Made by a program: the position numbers and the translations under genes. Positions 32,925-45,289 of a DNA stretch of 64,000 nucleotides are shown here, one piece after another; position 1 is the first letter of the stretch, and the number at the start of each line of letters is the position of its first letter. This DNA is from Gymnothorax reevesii (taxonomy: Eukaryota > Chordata > Actinopteri > Anguilliformes > Muraenidae): the NCBI GenBank assembly GCA_029721435.1, contig CM056573.1, positions 149,627,947-149,691,946 of the forward strand, written 5' to 3'. The notes under the pieces are model-generated. The model was given only the letters and a program-made list of their open reading frames with translations, searched no databases and had not been told where the DNA came from.

Positions 32925-33405
32925 TTAGCGATCCTTGGCCTGTCTTTGTTTCTGGAGGCCTTTCCTGCATGCTGCTTTCAAAGTAGATTATGATTACGAT
33001 CACCTGTTGATGTTAGCGGTTACAAATCAGATCGTTATTCTAACTTTTTACCTCATCAATAGTCCCAAATTTTCCCCCTCTAAACTTTTTTTTAATGTGA
33101 CAAAGGCCTGAATGACTGTAATTTATTTATATTTCCAAATAAAAATAAATTGACTAGACCAAACATTACATTATGTTCGCATTGCCTGAAAGAAAATACG
33201 GGTAAAAGAATATTTTGAAAATCACTCGCTTTATGTTTTTCTCCGTACCATCCCAAATTTTCAGAGCTAAGGTCATAGTTTCCTTACAAAATGTACTTAT
33301 TCATTAAATGGTGGCTGACTAAAACAGCAGGATGCTTTCTGAATATTATCTATATTATCTGCTGATATTCATCCAAATTCTTCAGAATTGATTGGAGTTT
33401 GCTTT
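32925..33405. other. No gene seen
   Basis: AT-rich sequence without a recognisable feature. Confidence 0.3.
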
Positions 33406-33409
33406 GCCA

Positions 33410-33710
33410 TACAGTTGAACAATGGCGTGAGGCATACAAACAAAGCAACCCACAAAAAATGCAAATGTTGTACAATGGCTTAGTCAATCAGCTGATCTGA
33501 ATCCAACTCTTAATGCACTTCATTGCTGAAGGCAAAACAGGAAGTAATAATCATATAAAGAAAAAGCAGGAACTGAGGACAGCCTGCAGCGAAGGCTTGA
33601 TAGTGTGTCATAAATAATACATAAACGATGTCCATGGGTTTCAAATTTTAGGCAGTCATTGACTCAAAAGGATTTGCAAGCAAATGGTTGTAATTTGTAC
33701 ATGGTTCACA
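33410..33710 (+). mobile_element. Tc1-like transposon, transposase 3' scrap
   Basis: Decayed code for a Tc1 transposase end: SQSADLNPT (for SPDLNPI), a Lys-rich KKKQELRTACS stretch and a closing DVHGFQ-LGSH-LKRICK phrase. It is the same family as the fragment at 7901-8550, which covers the same end in antisense. No intact frame. Confidence 0.65.
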
Positions 33711-36610
33711 CAATATTAAGAGACAACCCTATTTTAAGTAGAAAGTGTATACTTCTTGCAGATCCTCATTGTTTCATTTCAAATAAATTGTGTGGTGGGC
33801 CTGACTTCATACATTTAAATTCAGAAATATAATAATAAATATGCCCTCTCTTAGGCAATAAATAAATAATAATAATAATAACCATGCTCAAAATCGCAAA
33901 ATATGAAGCTTTTAAAGGTCTTAAAACAAATCAATGATTTAGAAATTCACAAGAATTAAACAAATAAAGCAACTTAGTATGGGATACATTTTTGTTGAAA
34001 TCAGCTTTTTTGGATAAACTTGCAGATATGTTTTTTTACAAAAAAATAACATCCTCTTCAGAAAACAACTTCTCAGTTTTAGGAAGCAAGCCTTTTTACA
34101 ATATTCTCCAGTCATGCAAAGCATTAAATGACTATTCACAGTAAAGCAGCTCAGCTTCCCCAACAGTTCACTCCAGCAAATGTGATAAAACAAATGGTAG
34201 CGCCGAAGGTCTCAGGGGTGCATTTGTTAAATCCTTGATAATTTTCTGACCAATGATTTGTTGTAAAGACTACTAATAGCTTAATACATTGTCATTTTTA
34301 GGTTTGGCCCTTTTCCAAGGAAAGCCTAAGAATCGAGTCATAAAAGTAACTAAATTACGTCTGAATATTACTTTTGAATTAACTTCATCCATACCATTCT
34401 TCACTTCAGAAAAGTGTCTTAGACATTTTATATGACCTATAATGAATCGATTAATTACATCAAATTAAAAAAGTATGCAGCTCTGCTCTCAGGATTACAA
34501 TGTAATCAAAAACAGACTGCCTCATTGCACGCCTGTTTGTTGCTCGAAAATTGCTTCACTTCAAATATTCAAGCTTTGCATCGAAGCAAACAAAAATACA
34601 TGCAATGAAACTCACAATTCCAAAGCAATAACTAGAATAATATTATGAACTGAATATGGCTACAGATGAATGATAATTGCATCAGTGTTGTTCACTCTTA
34701 TCATTTCAGCATAGGAATTAATGAACTATTATTTAATTTTAATAAAACTTACCTCTGTGTTAAATCATAACTGGCTCAGTGTGGTACACAAACTGCTCTG
34801 GACAGCTATACTTTTTGCGGCAAATGAACACTGAGACTTTAGCCCCTTTTTCTGAACCAGAAAGAGGAAGGCATGCAGACATTCATGTGCACGTATCACT
34901 GTAGGCTTTTTTTTTAAGTTGAGATAGAGAGGGGGGAAAAAATAATATACCGGGACACTGAAATGAAAGGTTTTTATTATTAGAATAATCACAAGTGTTT
35001 TGATCCTTGGCTGATTGATACATTTAAATCATCTTAAGTGTTCAACCATTTCCAAAATAGTGCCACAACATGTTTCTGCGAGGAATACTATAATCTTGTG
35101 CATTATTAAGGCCAAAGCACTGAAGGTGCGAAGGCAACAATTGCTATTGTTAGCTTTCCTCTTTATGATTATTTGCAATAGAAGTTGATGGGAACCCATG
35201 GATATGAATGGAAAAAGTTGAGAAATTTGGAGCACTGTTTGATAACAGTCTCAGTTACCCATATTTATGGCTCAATCGCTCTTGCACCACCATCAAGCTG
35301 CATTACCATTTTTCGTTATAACTTCTGATCAGTCCCTTGGAAATTCAGTCAGTTGATATCCCTGGAATCCTCACATCTGACCAAGGCACCCAATTACTTT
35401 TTTTTTTTTTTTGCCTCAATGATTTTCTGCCATTTGGAATTTTATCAGTTGTTCCATTATCTCCTCCAAGAAATTTCACTCAGTCATCAAATTTGGCAGA
35501 GATAATCAGGAGATTGTACCTCACAAAAGTGATCACATAGATTTTTTAAAATTTCTCATCTGCCATAATTTAACAACAAATTTGATGGCAAAGACACTAA
35601 AAACAGGACGTGAGATGGCAAAGACACTAAAACAGGAACTAGTGAACCTTATCTTATTTAGAGCAATCTTTAGGCATGTCTCAAGCAAAATGTTTTGTGA
35701 TCTTCCCCCAAAAATTGATCATGAGTTGGCACTGTAATTTAGAAAAAAAAAATCTAATTGGCATTATCGCAACAACTAGTTTATTGACATTACACTTTTT
35801 ACTGACTGCAAACATCATAGTACATGTAATTACGATGAATTAATTGACCCCCCCTTGCTCTTTTTGGCGCTATTTTAAAAATTCTGAAAACCTATGACTT
35901 TTCATTTCTCTTATATTGTTCAACTTATGGGCTTGACTTCTGAACATATTGTACATTCAACATCTTGGGGAACCACACTGTTTCATATTGGCTCTCAGCC
36001 AATTGACACCTGATCCTGTTTGCTGCTATAATTGGGGAGCAAACATTAAAGGAGCTAAAGCACAATTGTTATTTTTAGTTTTCTTCTATTGTTATTTTCT
36101 TTTGTCTTCTTCTTCTTTTTCTAATAATAATAATAATAATAAGTAGTAGTAGTAGTAGTATTGTTATATTCATAACAATTACTGATTATGGCAATTATTT
36201 ATTTTTAATATTGATTATGAATTTGAAAATTATGGCAATAATAATTATTTTAAACTGTCTCTCATAAATGGCAAATCCAAAGAAAATAGCAAATTATTTT
36301 AATTGCAGTATGTGATTAAAAGTGAGGAAAACTACAACCGATTTCAATTGACTGAATCCCTAAATTCAAACATGAGTGTCTGTGTCATTTAGCAAATTTT
36401 TTATCTCAGTTGTTGGAATTTTTGAGATTCCTTTTTGCCATAAGCTCAGGTAAAACCTTAAACCTGAACAGTGCTTCCCAAAATAAAATGAAAGAAAATA
36501 TCTGTGCTTGTGTGAAGAACTTTCCAATTGACAACTGGCCGTTCAAGGGATTTGGGCAAAGTATTGCATATCTGATCATGAGACATTCTTTCAGTTTTTC
36601 CTCTAGCTAT
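33711..36610. other. AT-rich sequence, no gene seen
   Basis: Nearly 3 kb with no supported coding region. It holds simple repeats: (aat)n near 33861-33881, and (taa)n followed by (tag)n at 36123-36160. Much is likely 3' flank of the PLAC8-like gene. Confidence 0.4.
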
Positions 36611-36700
36611 TGTGTGTGTGCGTGTGTGTGTGTGTGTGTGTGCATGTGTGTGCAGGCATATGTGTATGAGTGAGTGCGTGTGTATGTGTGTGCGATTGCT
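36611..36700. repeat. (TG)n microsatellite
   Basis: Imperfect TG run with gc and at interruptions, within the 3' flank or 3' UTR of the PLAC8-like gene. Confidence 0.9.
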
Positions 36701-36857
36701 TATGTGTTTATCTCATCTATATTCACTCAATAGAGGAAGGCAGTACACATTTACGAACATTTGCAAATCTCTGTCATGTTTTGATCTGGTAGTTTGCGGT
36801 GAATTTTATGGTCCTTTGGTGTCAAAGTTCAAAAGTGTCCCCCGACCATTCATCTGT

Positions 36858-36947
36858 TCAGCCCCTCATCTTTTGTTCTCTGGCCATCTGACAGAGACCA
36901 CAGTGAGGCAGGCAGGCCAAAACCGCCCAATCTTCACATATCGAGCC
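36858..36947 (-). CDS. PLAC8-like gene, last coding exon
   Basis: 90 bases after acceptor AG (36949-36948). It encodes GSICEDWAV and the [12 protein letters not shown] tail, with TGA at 36858-36860. Too short to be noticed as an open frame. Confidence 0.88.
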   Translation of the reverse strand, partial: GSICEDWAVLACLPHCGLCQMAREQKMRG

Positions 36948-39900
36948 CTGGAAATGGAGGCAGTTACCATTTTTTCAATTGTTGTCATTGCATTGCATAC
37001 TAAATAAATAACATGTTGCTATACTTGGGATAGAGAGGGGAGTATGCCATGTATATATTAGACTAGATATGCTCTGTTTGCACATTACTTACAAGTTATC
37101 TAGAGTGAATCATTCAGCACAACTGTTTAATTCACAATTATTTTGGACATTCAGATATTTACTGAATAAATTCACAAACCATACAGTAAATTGTCAAAGG
37201 CTCTTACCGAGTGTGAGAGTTTCACTCATAGTCCCATTTTGTAATCATTATGGGGCAATAACTGAAGTGTTTTATTCATGTATTCTGACTAAGAGGTGTC
37301 ATCTTACCTGTTTCAAATATTACTGCCTGCTGCTTTTGCATTTATCACTGCCAGTTACTACTTCTACCAAATAAATATGTAAAATTTTACAAAATATACT
37401 AATTACTCAAAGTAAGGATGATAAAGACCATAATGGTGATAGAAGTAGATTGAAAGGTTGCTTTCATATCAAATTCTGTTGAAATCATTTAAACTCATTC
37501 TGCAGGTGGCCATTATCCAATACTTGGTTCCTGGTTCTTCTCATGATTTCACTGACCACACATGCATCAGTATATATTTTTGCATTTCTGTCTAGCTGAG
37601 AAAGAGAAATACAACCAAAACCGTTTAAGTCTTGAAAAAAATTCACAGGAACAGAGATTTTCAACCCTCTCTCTAAAGTATTTTCACTTCCTGTGCAAGG
37701 ATTATATGGAGGGCAAAATATATTCTTCATGGCCACCTGCATGGGCATAAATATACACATAGCAGAGCCTGCAGAGGACTAGAAGAGTGAGAACCTTGGC
37801 AGGCCTGTAGAATTGGGGATGTGTATTCACTTAAAGTAAAAGTGTGGGACAAGATACTATTCATCACCCTGCAGGCCACCATCATCCTCGTCTTGAATGT
37901 GCTATTTTGCTTCAGATATAGTGTGGGTTTGCTGGGCTTTGTGATCGGTGCTGCTCTGTAATCTATGGCACTGGATGGAGCTACCACATATTATCAGTGA
38001 ATCACTACTGTGAAAAGCTATAACATTTGACTGGCTTAAGCAAATGCTTAAATGAAAAGCCATTGTAGCTCCACCAGTTCCGGGAATGAAAGACTGTCAC
38101 TCGATCATCAGTGAGTATAAGCATAAGAATGGAAACTTTTTTCCTTCTGTACGACAGTCATCATGTTTTCTAGCAAGGATACTCACAGAGATATGATATT
38201 TGTCACGTATGCTGGTTCTAAGGGCGATCATGGATCCAGGCAGGAAGGGCAGGCAGCAGTTCTCCCCATGATCTTGTGCCACTTTACAGGCCAAAATGCA
38301 GGGCAAGAAAGCTCCACACAAGCCTGTATTTCAAAAAATGGCAAACGAATGAAAATGGGCTGCTCAATTTGTGAAACTGCTTATTACACTCAGCAAACTC
38401 ACATGCTAATAATGAATTGCAGTATTAATACATAGCCACAATGAAAGTTTGGCATCTAGATTGTGACCCTGACACCCTCTGTGACTACAGAGCAGCAAGA
38501 GAAAAGAGCAGAGAGTGTTAGGATATCTGTTTTTCTCTCTGGGGGAATATTTAGAGCTCAAAGGTAAAGCCTGGGGATTTGTGTTAATTTTATCTAGCAG
38601 CTGGAAAAAGTGATGCAGCAGCAGGCAGTGTTACTTTTGCCGAGAATGATGCAGTTGAGCAGCTGGCAGAACGATATTTTTGAGCAAGAGAGCAAATTAA
38701 GGGGCCATTTATACCAAGTGCATTGTATTGGTGTGGAAATATAAGGCTCGGAAACCCATGCAAACACAGGGAGAACATGCAAACTCCACACAGATAGGCC
38801 CCAGGCCGGATTAGATCCCACAACCTTTTTGCTGTGAGATAGTAGTACTAACCACTGTTTGGACACTTTGCTGATGTTGCAGTGCTCTGTTTTTCAAGAA
38901 ATTTGAATGGCTTAACTTCTCTACAAATGGAATCTTGTCTGAGGTAAACAGTCAGAAGTGAAAACTGTTTAAATTACTTGTTTGAACAGTTTCCAAAATT
39001 TGGAATTGTCAAAGAAGCCATATTTTGCTCAGGAAACAGAAAAACAAGCTCCTTCCATTTTTCCAACGGCTGAATTAAAGTAAAGCTGTTTTGGGACTTA
39101 TTCGGTGAAAAGGTCGATGAAAAGCAAACCTCAAGTGCAGCACATATTTGGGATTTTAGATGGCGGCTCATCTGCAAAATTAATATAACCAAAAAAAAAA
39201 AAAAAAAGTGAGTATGCCCAGCAAATATGACAAAAAATGTTGGTTGTTAGTTGTTAGTTTGATAGATTTAAGAATTACATCTTTTATGCAGGATAAAGGG
39301 TGGTTCTTTCTTTATTTAATACAACTCCAATTCCGAAATAGCTGGAAAGAAGTGTAAATTGTGAAAAAAATCAAAATGCAATGACCTTCAGATCACATTA
39401 CCCATTTACACTAGAACATAGATAACATTTCAAATGTTGAAACTGAGACATTTTACATTTTTTTTCACAAATGAGCTTTATTTCTAATTATCTGGCTGCA
39501 ACAGGTCTCAAAAAATTTGGGACACAGGCAAAAAAAAAAAAGGTTTAAAGGGGAATTAATATATAAGAGAATCAGCTGAAAGAACATTTAGCAAGTAATT
39601 AAGTTGACTGGTATCGGGTGTGTAACATGATTGGCTATAAAAGGGATGTCTTAGAGAGGCTGAGTCTCTCAGAAGTAAAGATGGTCAGAGGCTCTCCAAC
39701 CTGTGAAGGCTTGCATAAAAATATTGTGGAATACTTTAAAAGCAATGTTCCTCAACGTCATATTGCAAAGGCCTTGAAGGTCTCATCATCGACAGTACAT
39801 AACATCATCAAAGGATTCAGAGAAACTGGAAAAATCTCTGTGTGTAAGGGACTAGGCCGAAGACCTTTACTGAATGCCTGGGATCTTTGGGCCCTCAGAC

Positions 39901-41907
39901 GCCACAGCATCACTCACCGGCATGATTCTGTCATTGACATTACTAAATGGGCCCACAAATACTTCAATACTTCACTGTCTGTAAACACAGTTCGCCGTGC
40001 CATCCAAATATGCCACTTGAAACTTTACCATGCAAAAAGGAAGCCATTGTTGAGCATGATCCAGAAGCCCCACCATTTTCTGTGGGCCAAGGCTCATTTA
40101 AAATGGACTGCAGCAAAGTGGCAAAGTGTCCTGTGGTCAGACGAGTCCAAATTTGACATTCTTGTTGGAAATCTTGGGCATCGTGTTCTCCGGGCTAAAG
40201 AGGAGGAAGATCACCCCTCCAGTTATCAGCATTCAGTTCAAAAGCCAGCATCTCTGACGGTATGGGAATGTATTAGTGCATTTGGTGTGGAACACGAGCG
40301 TGTTTTAAAAAGCACCATGAATGCTGAAAGGTAAATAAAGGTTTTAAAGCAACATATGCCCCCTTCCAGATGACATCTATTCCAGGGAAGGCCTTGTGTA
40401 TTTCAGCAGGACAATGCAAAACCACATACTGCAGCTATTACAACAGCATGGCTTCGTAGTAGAGGAGTCCGTGTGCTGAACTGACATGCCTGCAGTCCTG
40501 TTCTCTCACTGATTGAGAATATTTGGCACATAATTAAACAAAACGTCCATCAAAGGAGACCCAAAACTCTCCAGCAGCGGGAAGCCTGTATTAATCAAGA
40601 AGGGGATCAAATTCCAATTGCTAAACTCAAAAAACTTGTCTCCTCAATGCCCAGACACCTCCGCTTTGTGTTCAAAAGAAGAGGGGATTCTACAACATGG
40701 TAAACAGGCCCCTGTCCCAACTTTTTTTGAGATGTGTAGCAGCCATCAAATTTGAAATGAGCTCATTTTGTGGATAAAATTGAAAATTTTTCTCAGTTTC
40801 AACATTAGCTATGTTATTTCTGCTCTGTTGTGAATAAAATACTGGCTGGTGTGTTTTGAAAGTCATTGCGTTTTGATTTTATTCACAATTTACACTTTGT
40901 CCCAACTATTTCAAAATTGGGGTTGTAGTTATTGAAAGAAAAATGTGGGTATGTCTAAACTTTTGACTGGTACTGTAGTTGGAAGTATCATTGTATGGAA
41001 CAATACAACAACAAGCCAACCTGAAGCAGCAGAGGAGTATTATACAACAAGCTACAGGGTCTAGTTTGGGGCCGGAGAAGGGAACAGATTAGCCAGCAGA
41101 GTTCAGGCCGGAATTGAGACGAAAAACAAAAAAACCTTGAGTGAAATTGTTCATTATAGGGCTAAGAAAGACTGAATGGTTTCAACTTATTTGTCCGAGA
41201 TCAAACTCCGCCACTACTTTCATGAAATTGGAGAGGAGGAGAAAGAATTTTGGTGACTGATTTTTTTATTGAGGTGCTTCAAACTAAGTTTGTTTTCTAA
41301 TCTATATGCCCCTGAAATATAAAGTGCTCTGAGCACATACACAGAGGTGCCCAATGCAAAAAACTCTGTATCAAAAAGGGGGTAGAGTATTGGAAGATAT
41401 GCAAAAGACCATCTAGGAGAATGGTGGAGTGTCTGGAGGTGTCTGCTTGAACTAGCTCTGTAAGCTGCATCCCATTTCGGTCCTGATCACATTTTTTGAC
41501 AAATTCACTGACCAGCTGGTCTTCTGAATTGTCTCTCTGTTGTTGCATGAGCAAAATTTTATCATCATTTAATAAAGAGTTGGCAAATACAGATAATTTT
41601 ACTCTATCAAAGTTATGTAATTACCTTTGATTTCATTCATCTGTGTGATACCTTTGCAATTATATTAATACTGTACTTTGTGTTGTATCTTTCAGTGGTT
41701 TAGACTAAGTAAAATATTCATTTTCAGGTTAAAAAGAAAACGGCACCAAAGAATTTTCTAGCATATAAACCCAGGAGACTCACAGATTCCGCAGTCTTCA
41801 CAGCAATCACAAACGCCAGAGCTCCAGTCAGTGGAACTTGAGGACAGGGTGTAATTGGTAACTGTCACCTGGGGTTGAGAGCTGATTATCTCACTCTGAT
41901 ATGCCAT
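36858..41907 (-). CDS. PLAC8/cornifelin-family protein, three coding exons
   Basis: Coding exons on the - strand: 41907-41784, 38323-38187 and 36947-36858, giving 116 residues plus TGA. Each junction has consensus sites: acceptor ttctcag two bases before the ATG, donor GTGAGT after exon 1, acceptor atacag and donor GTGAGT around exon 2, acceptor ttccag before exon 3. Phases agree (1, then 0). The protein begins [16 protein letters not shown], has [20 protein letters not shown], then [18 protein letters not shown], a basic [11 protein letters not shown] turn, and ends with [18 protein letters not shown]. This is the full Cys-rich PLAC8 domain, and the length equals the family's usual 110-120. 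Human CNFN is the closest in my memory (LPG-S/G and KYHI features). PLAC8 family members are small Cys-rich proteins of epithelia and leukocytes whose biochemical role is unsettled. A noncoding first exon is expected upstream. A Tc1 element sits in the first coding intron. Confidence 0.88.
38187..38323 (-). CDS. PLAC8-like gene, second coding exon
   Basis: 137 bases between acceptor AG (38325-38324) and donor GTGAGT (38186-38181). It completes a Cys codon from the previous exon and adds 45 residues ending KYHIS. Confidence 0.88.
38690..38865 (-). repeat. Widespread fish interspersed repeat, fragment
   Basis: Contains acccatgcaaacacaggg, gaacatgcaaactccacaca and ttgctgtgagatagtagtac, the end of a repeat that is scattered through fish genomes; a longer copy lies at 43560-43890. 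Family not assigned. It lies in an intron of the PLAC8-like gene. Confidence 0.6.
38866..39321. other. Intron sequence, no other feature
   Basis: Part of the first coding intron of the PLAC8-like gene. It contains an A run at 39193-39207. Confidence 0.5.
39322..40925 (+). mobile_element. Tc1-like transposon, near full length (1604 bp)
   Basis: Terminal repeats caactccaattccgaaatag (39322) and the complement of ctatttcaaaattggggttg (40925), with about 65 bases of inverted similarity. TA at 39320-39321 and 40926-40927. It sits in the first coding intron of the PLAC8-like gene, in the opposite orientation. Shorter copies of the family are at 14019-14655 and 58850-59494. Confidence 0.93.
39681..40702 (+). 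pseudogene. Tc1 transposase, nearly complete but broken
   Basis: From ATG 39681 a frame runs to TAA at 40332-40334. It includes the first helix-turn-helix ([17 protein letters not shown]: [19 protein letters not shown]), GRRP, the second DNA-binding part (VNTVRRAIQ), WAKAHLKW and the first catalytic Asp in [11 protein letters not shown]. Downstream code continues after stops with [11 protein letters not shown] (second Asp, 40405) and a degraded LIENIW-IIK (third acidic residue, 40510), ending near TAA 40700. It is the best preserved transposase here but has at least one stop. Confidence 0.9.
40928..40977 (+). mobile_element. Right end of an older Tc1-like element
   Basis: ctaaacttttgactggtactgta is a classic end of another fish Tc1 family. 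Removing the 39322-40925 element places it next to ctttatttaata, so the younger element landed inside the older relic. Confidence 0.6.
40978..41777. other. Intron of the PLAC8-like gene, no other feature
   Basis: No recognised repeat. A - strand open frame at 41297-41554 shows no known domain. Confidence 0.4.
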
Positions 41908-41909
41908 GC
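41784..41909 (-). CDS. PLAC8-like gene, first coding exon
   Basis: The exon starts at 41909 after acceptor AG (41911-41910); ATG is 41905-41907. It encodes 41 residues plus one base and ends at donor GTGAGT (41783-41778). Confidence 0.85.
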
Positions 41910-41911
41910 CT

Positions 41912-43555
41912 GAGAAAGATTGACTTTGGGTAACTATTCCACTACAATCAAATATTTTCCTCACAGTATTTGCTTCAAAAGTTCCAAAGATAATTTCAAG
42001 CTCCTTACAGTTTCTGTAAGTAAAAAACCAATCACTTCATTAGGATCTTAAATTTGACTGCCATCAATGTCAAGAAATACCCCAGGGTCCCAATGATACC
42101 TTTTTCCTTTCCTTTTTTAAAATTTTAATCCAGTATTAATAATTTACTATACAGTATTGTTTAAAATAAACAGACAAAAATGCTTTTTTGATACTTTTTG
42201 CCACAGTGCACCTTGGAATCAATATATTTAATTCAAAACTTTAATATTTTTTGTTTTTGTTTTTGGGGAGATGCAAGGATTTTGTGAAATGCCAAGTATT
42301 TCAACACAGGCAATTCTGCACTTCTACATGTGCACAAACCAAAATTTTACAAGCATCTACTCTGGCTATTCCTTTTAATTGGAATACTAATTAGAGCATG
42401 TGCCTGCGTGAAAGAGGTCTAATCAGCATCACTTCGCTACTTTACTGTCCAAATCAAGATGAGGGGAATAACAGCATGCCAAAAAGGCCAAATTGTTGGT
42501 CCCTGAGATATAGGTGCATGGGACTCATAGACAGCAGAATTATTTAAATTGACAAAAAACCAAGGATTGAAAGTAGTATGGCTGATAAAGACGGACTTGG
42601 TCGGTAGGCTAATATCCACAGAATTACAGCTCTAAAATCCACCTCTAAATCAAATCAATCCTTGCATGAACCATACGCAAGAAAAGTGGTATATTGTGAG
42701 TCTCACTAAGCTGGTATTTACGGCATGTTTCCAATTTTGTCTCATTGAAGTAACTCTACACTTGCTCCAGTGCCATTGACTTACTTCAGAATTTTTTTTT
42801 TTAGAAATCAATTGACAGCTACAATTGACCTACTTTACCTTTTCAGTGCAGAAATAGTCAGTCAATATGTACCAGGTCCGTCAGAGTGGAACGACGCAAG
42901 CTGGATGAAGGAGTACCTCTGAAAACTCTTAAACTGTACTTAGGAGCTGAGGTAATAGAGGCCCACAATGCTGTAGTTGCTACGGGTGATGTCCTCGTTT
43001 GTGTGGGATTGAGGGCCAGATGTATCTACATTCCCAATTAAGAGAACAAAAGTCAAATGTTTGATATTAAGGCGTATCAGTTTCTGCCACGGTACACTTT
43101 GCGTATCAAATCTCGGCCTGATATCATCTGTAATCACAGCAGGGTATGGCACCACCCTTCTTAGAGGGGGCAAAACGTTTGTTCATTTGATTAAGCAGAG
43201 ACTGTTCCCACAGAACAGGTGTGGCTTGAGTGCACCATTTTATTTGTGAGAGAGGTGTGACGTGTGGGCTTTCCTGTACACCTGACTGATTGTCTGGAGA
43301 AACACGTCGAAATTTCCATGAAGTAGCATTCACCTAATGCAATGGCTGTGGTTGCTTTCATCATTTAAGCTGGTCCCGCCCAAGCTGCAATGATCACCGG
43401 AAATATATCAGGTAGCAGGATTGGCACATTATCAATACTGTATAATGTAAGACAATCTGGATCAAAGAAAGCACATGCTTGTAGCTCTACTTACTTATTT
43501 ACTGAAACTTATCAATCAGGCAGGTTAAGTCCAACAGACTATTATCTATGGTGGA
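41912..43555. other. Upstream flank or intron of the PLAC8-like gene, no gene seen
   Basis: Should contain a noncoding first exon and promoter of the PLAC8-like gene, but neither can be picked out by eye. AT-rich with a T run at 42791. Confidence 0.3.
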
Positions 43556-43559
43556 GGTA

Positions 43560-43890
43560 CACTGACAGTATATCCATCCATTCATCCATTGTTTACATCA
43601 CTTCTTTCACACAAGGGTCGTGGGGCCTATACCAGCTGACTGTGAGCAAAAGGCGGGGACATACGCTGTGCAGCTTGCCGATCCGACGTGGGGTGCACAC
43701 ACCATTACACACCATTCACTTGTATCAACAGCCAATTTAGAGTATTTAATTAGCCTGACATGTTTGGACTGTAAGAAGAAACCAGTGCGCCCAGAGAATG
43801 CCCACGCAAACATGGGTAGGACGAAACCACAACCTTCTTGCAGTGAGGCATTAGAGCGACTCACTGTGCCTCCATGCCACTCCCTACAGT
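43560..43890. repeat. Widespread fish interspersed repeat, longer copy
   Basis: Starts with (atcc)n-like catccattcatccattg and runs through gggtcgtggggcctat, gcaaaaggcggggacatac, atttagagtatttaatta, tttggactgtaagaagaaacc, and cttcttgcagtgaggc. It is the same repeat as 38690-38865. No coding sequence. Confidence 0.7.
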
Positions 43891-44931
43891 ATGTAATCGC
43901 AGAAAAAAAGACAGAAAATCCATGTCAATGTTGGAAATGCCTGATAGTAACAAACAACTCCAACAAGCAATTGCATGTGTCAAAGGCAGACAACTGTCAA
44001 GGCATCAAACAAGCTAGTTAAGTTTTGCGGTGAGTGGGATCTCTGAAACTTGATCGAAAGTTAATCTAAACTAATTGAGATGAGCGTAATATGAGTTTAG
44101 TTCTTTAGTGAATGTACAACCATTAAAATAACTTATAGTGCAGAAATTCAGAACTTCCAAGTTATTGGCTACGGCTCCTCACTTCCTTCACTACAGCTTC
44201 TTTGTGCATTTTGGAGGAGGCCTTTCATTCTGTGGCACACTTGCTGATATTGCCTATACGGACCTGACTCAGTCTGTAGTTAAGAGGTCAATGCCACGTC
44301 ATGACAATTTGTATCAGTGATTTATGGCTTACGCATATCTTCTTGAGGCATAATTTTTGTGTTTAAATGGTGGCATGAAATAGATTGTGTTGAGCTTAAG
44401 TGCAGGCAAGATAAAAAAAAAATGAAATGGATGGCAACAGAAATTATGCTGCTTTTATTCCAATCCAATTGCTCAGCTTATGTTTTGCTATGTGTAATTG
44501 TTTCAAGAGTGAACAGGACTGGCACGAGGGAGAGATCTAGCAGGTGTATAAGCTTTTCACTTCCATTGTGCTGCTTCTTTGTCCAAGCCTTTGACTTTGA
44601 TGCGACACTACTGCTACTACTACTACTACTACCAAAAAATAAAATAAAATATAAAATAATAATAATCACAACAACAACAACAAGCGCTGACAACAGAAGG
44701 GTATATTCCCAAAATGATAGCATAGGCTAAATTCGTTGGCAAAGTTCACAGTTTCACTGAGCGGCGATGCTACTGAAGGGTCCAGAAAATCAATAGGAGA
44801 ACTATTCTGGACTCCAGTGTTGTTCACCAGAAAATTTTATATGATTCCCAAAGGGACTGCTTGACATATTGCATTTTTCTTTCCCCAAATATTATTTTTC
44901 GGGAGTTTTCCTCCTCTATTAGATAGTGAGT

Positions 44932-44971
<40 letters not shown>

Positions 44972-45289
44972 ATGCGGAAAAGAGCCCAAGTTGGATTTGA
45001 ATCTGGGTTGCTATAGGAAAGACTCAAACTTTAAGTGGTGTGCAAATTTGAACCAGGGCACCAAGGATATATTGCAGCTAAAGGATGGTGCAACAGTCTC
45101 ACCTGAACAAAAGGGTTGTTCTTTCATGCACCACAACGTTCACAGATAATCTGATGTGATTAACATTATAACAGAATTATTGAATTTGGAAATTTTGTTT
45201 CACCTAATGGTGGCATCACATGGAAAGTCATAAAGCTGTCAAGATCAAGAAGGTTCCTCCTTATTGAGAGAGTGCTATCCTAGAAGTAC
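43891..45289. other. No gene seen; simple repeats
   Basis: Contains (cta)n near 44607-44632, (aac)n near 44668-44682 and a (ga)n run at 44935-44966. Open frames across these are repeat artefacts. Confidence 0.5.

Noticed and set aside
37485..37584. Alternative last exon for the PLAC8-like gene (acceptor ctttctcag at 37584, phase 0)
   Set aside because: The encoded residues lack the required Cys pattern; the exon at 36858-36947 has it and a stop at the right length.
44824..45027. Ser-Leu or Arg-Glu repeat frame
   Set aside because: Translation of a (ga)n microsatellite.
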